A stretch of 33,810 nt of DNA from a virus. Made by a program: the position numbers and the translations under genes. Where the stretch lies: the IMG/VR virus record IMGVR_UViG_3300031687_000058, positions 1-33,810 of that record; one strand, given 5' to 3'. This document shows, piece after piece, positions 29,936-33,810 of this stretch. The notes beneath the pieces were generated by a model. That model saw nothing but the letters and a program-made list of their open reading frames with translations. It was not told the DNA's origin and made no database searches. Position 1 is the first letter of the stretch; each line of letters begins with the position of its first letter.

Positions 29936-29955
29936 AATTAACACTGGAGTTAATT
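29936..29955 (+). promoter_or_regulatory. Hairpin presenting the capsid gene ribosome binding site
   Basis: AATTAAC (29936-29942) pairs with GTTAATT (29949-29955) across a 6-nt loop ACTGGA. The Shine-Dalgarno GGAG (29946-29949) is mostly in the loop, 9 nt before ATG 29959. An AT-only stem is weak, so the site may stay accessible. Confidence 0.45.
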
Positions 29956-29958
29956 CAC

Positions 29959-30819
29959 ATGGCATTAGGTACAAATCACGTAACAGGCTCAACAGCAGCC
30001 GCCTTTATCCCCGAATTATGGTCGGATGAAGTAATTGCTGGATACAAGAAAAATCTTGTACTAGCTAATCTAGTAACTCGCATGAGTCACGTAGGTAAGA
30101 AAGGTGATTCAATTCACATTCCTTCTCCTAGTCGTGGTGCTGCAAACGCAAAAGCTGCTTCTACACAAGTAGTGCTTAATTCTCCTGCAACCGCAGATAT
30201 TCTAGTTCTAATTAACAAGCACTATGAATATTCAACTTTAATTGAAGATATTGTAGAGAAGCAAGCATTGTCCTCTCTACGCAGGTTCTACACTGATGAT
30301 GCAGGTTACGCCCTAGCTACTCAAGTAGATACTGATCTTTTCGCTCTAGTTCCTGCTTTAAATGGCGGTACTCAATTAGGCGGTGACGGTGGAAGTTCTT
30401 CTGCTGACATTACTGATGCAGGTATTCGTAAATTCATGCTTGTTATGGACAACAATGACGTTCCTATGACGGGTCGTTCTTTGGTAATTCCACCTGTCGC
30501 TAAGAGTGACTTGTTAGGAATTGCACGTTTTACTGAGCAAGCATTTGTTGGTAACGGTAATGCAATTAAAACTGGTATGATTGGTAACGTATATGGCGTA
30601 GAAGTGTTTGTATCTTCTGCTTGTCCTGTAGTTAATGCTACTCGTATTGGTGTAATGCTACATAAAGATGCTTTGGTACTTGCAGAGCAACAGAGTGTTC
30701 GTTCACAAACTCAATACCAGCAGCAGTATCTTGGTGACTTGTTCACTGCTGATACTATCTATGGTGTTAAAGAGTTGCGTGACAATGCAGGAATTAGTTT
30801 TATCGTACCTTCAGCTTAA
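29959..30819 (+). CDS. Major capsid protein
   Basis: A 286-residue protein after the scaffold. It opens TGSTAAAFIPELWSDEVIAG, then YKKNLVLANLVTRM and GDSIHIPSPSRG, the common beginning of P22 coat-like and related HK97-fold capsids (N-arm, 'F-I-P-E-x-W-S'). VVIPPVAKSDLLG-like and NVYGVEVFVSSACP strands fit the spine/P domain. Length and order (portal-scaffold-coat) support the call. It should be the most abundant virion protein; a hairpin-borne ribosome binding site precedes it and terminator-like hairpins follow it. Confidence 0.92.
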   Translation: MALGTNHVTGSTAAAFIPELWSDEVIAGYKKNLVLANLVTRMSHVGKKGDSIHIPSPSRGAANAKAASTQVVLNSPATADILVLINKHYEYSTLIEDIVEKQALSSLRRFYTDDAGYALATQVDTDLFALVPALNGGTQLGGDGGSSSADITDAGIRKFMLVMDNNDVPMTGRSLVIPPVAKSDLLGIARFTEQAFVGNGNAIKTGMIGNVYGVEVFVSSACPVVNATRIGVMLHKDALVLAEQQSVRSQTQYQQQYLGDLFTADTIYGVKELRDNAGISFIVPSA

Positions 30820-30849
30820 TTAATGCGAGGTGCATTGATTTTTCACAAG

Positions 30850-30905
30850 CTTAACTTAGTTAAGTAGCTAACAACAGAGGCCCTTACTACGGTGAGGGCT
30901 TCTAC
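30850..30905 (+). terminator. Terminator-like hairpins after the capsid gene
   Basis: CTTAAC (30850-30855) with GTTAAG (30859-30864), then the stronger GCCCTTAC (30880-30887) with GTGAGGGC (30892-30899; one G-U pair, loop TACG) followed by TTCTACTTATTTAT. The T-tract is broken, so termination may be partial, in the same place as T7's T-phi after gene 10. Confidence 0.55.
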
Positions 30906-30930
30906 TTATTTATAGTATCTAGGAAATTAT

Positions 30931-31176
30931 ATGCCCATCTACTCTTATAAGTGCGAAGACAATCACGTAACAGATCACTTATGTCCTATCTCAGACCGTA
31001 ACAATGCAAAATCATGTAAGGTTTGTAGAGCCGATGCTCATATGATTATCACCCCTGTTAAAGTATCTCTAGATCCAACTGATCCAGCTTTTGCTGGTAC
31101 GTGGTTAACTTGGGAACGTAACAGGGCAAAGCAAATGAAACAAGAACAACGAATACAGCAAAGCAGGGAGGGTTAA
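30931..31176 (+). CDS. FmdB-like zinc-ribbon protein
   Basis: An 81-residue protein: MPIYSYKCEDNHVTDHLCPI, then AKSCKVCRADAHMIITPVKV and SLDPTDPAFAGTWLTW. It has the FmdB layout (M-P-x-Y-x-Y-x-C ... C-x2-C). C29/C32 are intact; in the first knuckle C8 is present but the usual second Cys is replaced (D10-N11-H12), with H12 or C18 possibly completing the site. Such proteins lie beside capsid genes in several marine phages; role unknown. Confidence 0.75.
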   Translation: MPIYSYKCEDNHVTDHLCPISDRNNAKSCKVCRADAHMIITPVKVSLDPTDPAFAGTWLTWERNRAKQMKQEQRIQQSREG

Positions 31177-31209
31177 CCTATCTTTGGATTTCCTATAGAA
31201 GCTATCACT

Positions 31210-31614
31210 ATGATTCTAAGCGTCTTAGGCGGTGCTGTAATGAAGATGTGGTCACAATCACAGAAAGATAAGGCTGACCAGCAAAAAGCTCTCATACAGC
31301 GATTCTCGGCCTCTGAGGATAGTGTAGAGTCTGCTAGGGCCTATCAGAACCCTAACGCTCAATGGATCAGACGTTTCTTAGTTGTATCCTTTATGGCTAT
31401 GGCAGCTTTTATATTGATAGCTCCTATACTAGACCTTCCAACTGTAGTTCCTGTTGAAGTAACGAGTGGATTTAAGTTTCTATTCCTTGACTTCACAAAT
31501 ACAGTTACTGAATGGAAAACATTAAAAGGAATGGTTACTCCTGAGTGGCTACCTCATGCAATTATGGCTGTCGTAGGTATGTATTTCGGTCAGTCTATAG
31601 TTTCACGTAAATAA
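31210..31614 (+). CDS. Three-segment membrane protein, holin-like
   Basis: From ATG 31210 the product has 134 residues with membrane segments near 1-14, ~53-76 (IRRFLVVSFMAMAAFILIAP) and ~113-131 (HAIMAVVGMYFGQSIVS), and a charged region (QSQKDKADQQKALIQRF) between the first two. I recall holin-type 3-TM proteins of this layout in related phages. The frame is open upstream to 31177; an ATC at 31180 with GGAGG 8 nt before it would add 10 residues (residues FGFPIEAIT) and complete the first membrane segment, so the real start may be non-canonical. Confidence 0.65.
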   Translation: MILSVLGGAVMKMWSQSQKDKADQQKALIQRFSASEDSVESARAYQNPNAQWIRRFLVVSFMAMAAFILIAPILDLPTVVPVEVTSGFKFLFLDFTNTVTEWKTLKGMVTPEWLPHAIMAVVGMYFGQSIVSRK

Positions 31615-31639
31615 ATTTAAACACATAAGGTAAACAATC

Positions 31640-32752
31640 ATGGGACTAGATAGGGGTTTAAATTCTTCATCGACTAATCCATTAGGAATTGATGATGATG
31701 ATTACACAGCAACAACTAGGGGGGCACAAGGGCCGAAAGGTGACGATGGAGCTTCTACTCAAGACTACATAGATAAATTTAATACGGTAGTTACTAGCGC
31801 AGCCGCAGCAGTAACCAGCGCAACTAACGCAGCTAGTTCTAACTCACAAGCCGCAGCACAAGCGTCTACAGCCACTACTAAAGCAGCTACCGCAACTACC
31901 AAAGCATCTGAGGCATCAACCTCTGCGAGTAATGCCGCTACAAGCGCATCAACCGCCAGTACACAGGCTACTAACTCAGCTAACAGTGCCAGCGCAGGGT
32001 CTACATCGGCTACTAATTCGGCTAACTCAGCAACCGCTGCTGCGTCTAGCGCGTCAACAGCAACTACAAAATCTAATCAAGCAACCGCAAGTGCAAGCAC
32101 TGCCAGCACACAAGCTACTAATTCATCTAACTCAGCTACCGCTTCTGCGAACAGCGCAACGGCAGCAGCCAATAGCGCAACGGCAGGGGCTAACTCAGCT
32201 ACCGCTTCTGCGAACTCTGCAACGGCAGGAGCTAACTCAGCTACAGCAGCGGCAGCTTCTTTCGACTCATTTGATGACCGCTATCTTGGGGCAAAAAGCT
32301 CAAACGTAGGTGTTGATAATGATGGTAATTCCTTAATCACAGGCGCACTTTACTTTAACACAACAGCAAACTCCATGCGCGTCTACAATGGCTCAAGTTG
32401 GGCTGATGCTGGCTCTGCGGTAAACGGCACATCACAGCGAGTCGTCTACACAGCCACCGCTAACCAGACTACCTTTTCTGTTATCTACGATGCAGGATTT
32501 GTTGATGTATATCTGAACGGAATCAAATTACTTTTAGCTACAGACTTCACAGGTACGTCAGGAACTACTGTCGTCCTAGCAACAGGCGCAACAGTAGGAG
32601 ACATAGTTGATATAGTATCTTATGGTGCGTTTAACGTAGCTAATACTTACACAAAAGCTCAAACAGACAATTTAATCAGGTTTGAAATAGACGGGGGAGT
32701 TGCTAACTCTACCTATCTAACAACTCAATTAGTAGATGGAGGCACAGCGTAA
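31640..32752 (+). CDS. Tail fibre with Ala/Ser-rich shaft
   Basis: A 370-residue protein. N-terminus has a short collagen-like GAQGPKGDDGA; residues ~50-210 are a Ser/Ala/Thr/Asn coiled-coil shaft of many A-x-x-S-A-x-x-A units (about 7-residue steps); then FDDRYLGAKSSNVGVDNDGN and VYNGSSWADAGSA, a domain shared by many marine phage fibres; then FVDVYLNGIKL and a C-terminal beta region. AAGG ~8 nt upstream of ATG. It extends from the tail to the host and leads into two further fibre genes. Confidence 0.82.
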   Translation: MGLDRGLNSSSTNPLGIDDDDYTATTRGAQGPKGDDGASTQDYIDKFNTVVTSAAAAVTSATNAASSNSQAAAQASTATTKAATATTKASEASTSASNAATSASTASTQATNSANSASAGSTSATNSANSATAAASSASTATTKSNQATASASTASTQATNSSNSATASANSATAAANSATAGANSATASANSATAGANSATAAAASFDSFDDRYLGAKSSNVGVDNDGNSLITGALYFNTTANSMRVYNGSSWADAGSAVNGTSQRVVYTATANQTTFSVIYDAGFVDVYLNGIKLLLATDFTGTSGTTVVLATGATVGDIVDIVSYGAFNVANTYTKAQTDNLIRFEIDGGVANSTYLTTQLVDGGTA

Positions 32753-33408
32753 TGGCTAGTATCATTCAAATTCGTAGGGACACAGCATCCGATTGGACAA
32801 GCGCAAACCCTACACTAGCTCAGGGTGAACTGGGCTTAGAGACAGACACACTCAAATTAAAAGCAGGTACTGGCACAACCGCTTGGAACTCACTTGCTTA
32901 CTACACATTAGCCACAGCAGGATTCCTAGCTACCAGTGGTGGAACACTCACAGGGGCATTAACGACTAACTCAACTATTGATGGTCGTGATGTAGCTGCT
33001 GATGGTGCAACAGCAGACGCAGCATTACCAAAGGCTGGTGGCACTATGTCTGGCTTAGTCAATATGGCTGACCAGATACTACAGCGTACAGTCTTGAAAG
33101 ATTATGGCGAGACAAAGGTAGCTATGGCTGCACACGCTGTTGACCTTGAGTTAGGTAACGTATTTACCTACACGCTCAGTGGGGGACAGACAGTAACATT
33201 CACCAACCCTCCTGCCTCTGGCACTGCTGGATCATTTACCATGATTGTCACGAATGGCGGTAGTGCTACGCTCACATGGCCTACAAGTGTGGATTGGCCA
33301 GCAGGAATCGCACCTGCGCTGACCGCCAGTGGGGTGGATCTAATTTTCTTCACAACTATAGATGGTGGCACGATCTGGTACGGAACTGCTGTCTTGGCTA
33401 TGGGGTAA
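32752..33408 (+). CDS. Fibre protein with Mtd-like N-terminal domain
   Basis: A 218-residue protein starting in a TAATG overlap (32750-32754). Residues 1-50 (IIQIRRDTASDWTSANPTLA, then QGELGLETDTLKLKAGTG) match the N-terminal domain of the Bordetella phage major tropism determinant and similar fibres. The C-terminal half (VFTYTLSGGQTVTFTNPPAS, SVDWPAGIAPALTASG) is a beta domain common in phage fibre tips. No reverse transcriptase or variable repeat accompanies it here, so a diversity-generating system is not indicated. Confidence 0.82.
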   Translation: MASIIQIRRDTASDWTSANPTLAQGELGLETDTLKLKAGTGTTAWNSLAYYTLATAGFLATSGGTLTGALTTNSTIDGRDVAADGATADAALPKAGGTMSGLVNMADQILQRTVLKDYGETKVAMAAHAVDLELGNVFTYTLSGGQTVTFTNPPASGTAGSFTMIVTNGGSATLTWPTSVDWPAGIAPALTASGVDLIFFTTIDGGTIWYGTAVLAMG

Positions 33409-33411
33409 ATT

Positions 33412-33810
33412 ATGACTATTGAAAGAAAAGTAGGCATGGGGATTGCAGGTCAGCCTAGTGGTGATGCGGCTAATGTTGCAGATGTGTTTAGTACGCATTT
33501 GTTTACTGGTAATAACGTGCAGAATGTTATTAACAACGGCATAGACCTTGCGGGTGAAGGTGGTTTAGTTTGGCTTAAGCCTCGAAGTGGAAATGACCAT
33601 GCGCTATTTGATACAAATAGAGGCATTAAAAAAAGCATATTTACAAATTCAACTGGTGCTCAAGAGACAGCACCTGCTGCCTACCCTAGAGACTTAACTA
33701 ATTTTAACTCTAACGGGTTTACCTTAAATCAAGGTTATCATACTGGGGCTAATACTAATAATGTAAGTTCAGTCTCATGGACATTCCGTAAGAAGGAAAA
33801 GTTCTTTGAT
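33412..33810 (+). CDS. Fibre/tail protein with DUF7483-like domain (3' end outside window)
   Basis: The ORF starts 3 nt after the previous stop and runs off the right edge after 133 codons. MTIERKVGMGIAGQPSGDAA leads into GGLVWLKPRSGNDHALFDTN, RGIKKSIFTNSTGAQET and FNSNGFTLNQGY, the DUF7483-type pattern (GLVW-x-K-x-R ... H-x-L-FDT-x-RG ... F-x-S-x-GF) I know from marine phage tail proteins. Truncated by the window, not by mutation. Confidence 0.78.
   Translation, partial: MTIERKVGMGIAGQPSGDAANVADVFSTHLFTGNNVQNVINNGIDLAGEGGLVWLKPRSGNDHALFDTNRGIKKSIFTNSTGAQETAPAAYPRDLTNFNSNGFTLNQGYHTGANTNNVSSVSWTFRKKEKFFD

Noticed and set aside
31932-32309. Plus-strand Gln/Leu-rich ORF inside the fibre gene
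   Set aside because: Frame-shifted reading of the Ala/Ser shaft repeats.
32752-33408. Diversity-generating retroelement
   Set aside because: Only the Mtd-like N-terminal domain is present; no reverse transcriptase, template repeat or C-type lectin target seen.
1-33810. Lysogeny module
   Set aside because: No integrase, excisionase, attachment repeats or CI-type repressor recognised on either strand.

Overview
The window is most of the genome of a short-tailed, apparently virulent double-stranded DNA phage. The features that show this are a T7-type replication set on one strand, a terminase-portal-scaffold-capsid set on the other, podovirus-style adaptor, nozzle and internal virion proteins, several fibre genes, tight gene packing with ATGA and TAATG overlaps, and no integrase or recognisable CI-type repressor. 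Sampled lines give roughly 40% GC. Many small proteins look to me like families common in marine podoviruses; the architecture (T7-like replisome, no phage RNA polymerase, P22-like head) recalls the HTVC010P-like group. That comparison is from memory, not from a search, and the host is not determinable here.

Layout. Plus strand, left block (2-11953): the end of a fibre gene, a run of small proteins (two short Lys-rich ORFs, a signal-peptide-like protein, two proteins with a C-terminal membrane segment), then adaptor, nozzle, a short-tail-fibre-like protein with HxH motifs, three large internal virion/ejection candidates and a lysozyme-like protein. A perfect 15-bp bidirectional terminator (11963-12006) separates this from the minus-strand block. 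Minus strand (12005-23978, read right to left): a cluster of small early proteins of unknown function, Zn-ribbon protein, gp2.5-like SSB, a PD-(D/E)XK protein, more small ORFs including a hidden lipoprotein, an HTH-like protein, gp4-like primase-helicase, family A DNA polymerase, endonuclease VII, RecB/Cas4-like exonuclease, DUF1737-like protein, T7 endonuclease I-like resolvase and a DUF3310 protein. Eight of the small genes described here are under 60 codons.

A gene-free control region of about 1.2 kb (23979-25180) lies between the divergent blocks. It carries four separate repeat families, including four tandem 29-bp units built around a GTCA-N5-TGAC dyad, and a near-consensus sigma70 promoter (TTGACT-N17-TATAAT) firing into the plus-strand block. 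Plus strand, right block (25181-33810): small and large terminase, portal, a small conserved protein, scaffold, major capsid, terminator-like hairpins, FmdB-like Zn ribbon, 3-TM holin-like protein and three fibre genes, the last cut by the window end.

Taken as a circular or circularly permuted genome, the plus-strand block would run from 25181 through the right edge and on into the left edge, ending at the terminator. The two edges do not join directly in frame, so some sequence is missing between them. Without a visible phage RNA polymerase, both transcription units are probably read by host RNA polymerase, and the repeat-rich control region is the most likely place for the early/late switch, the origin, or both.
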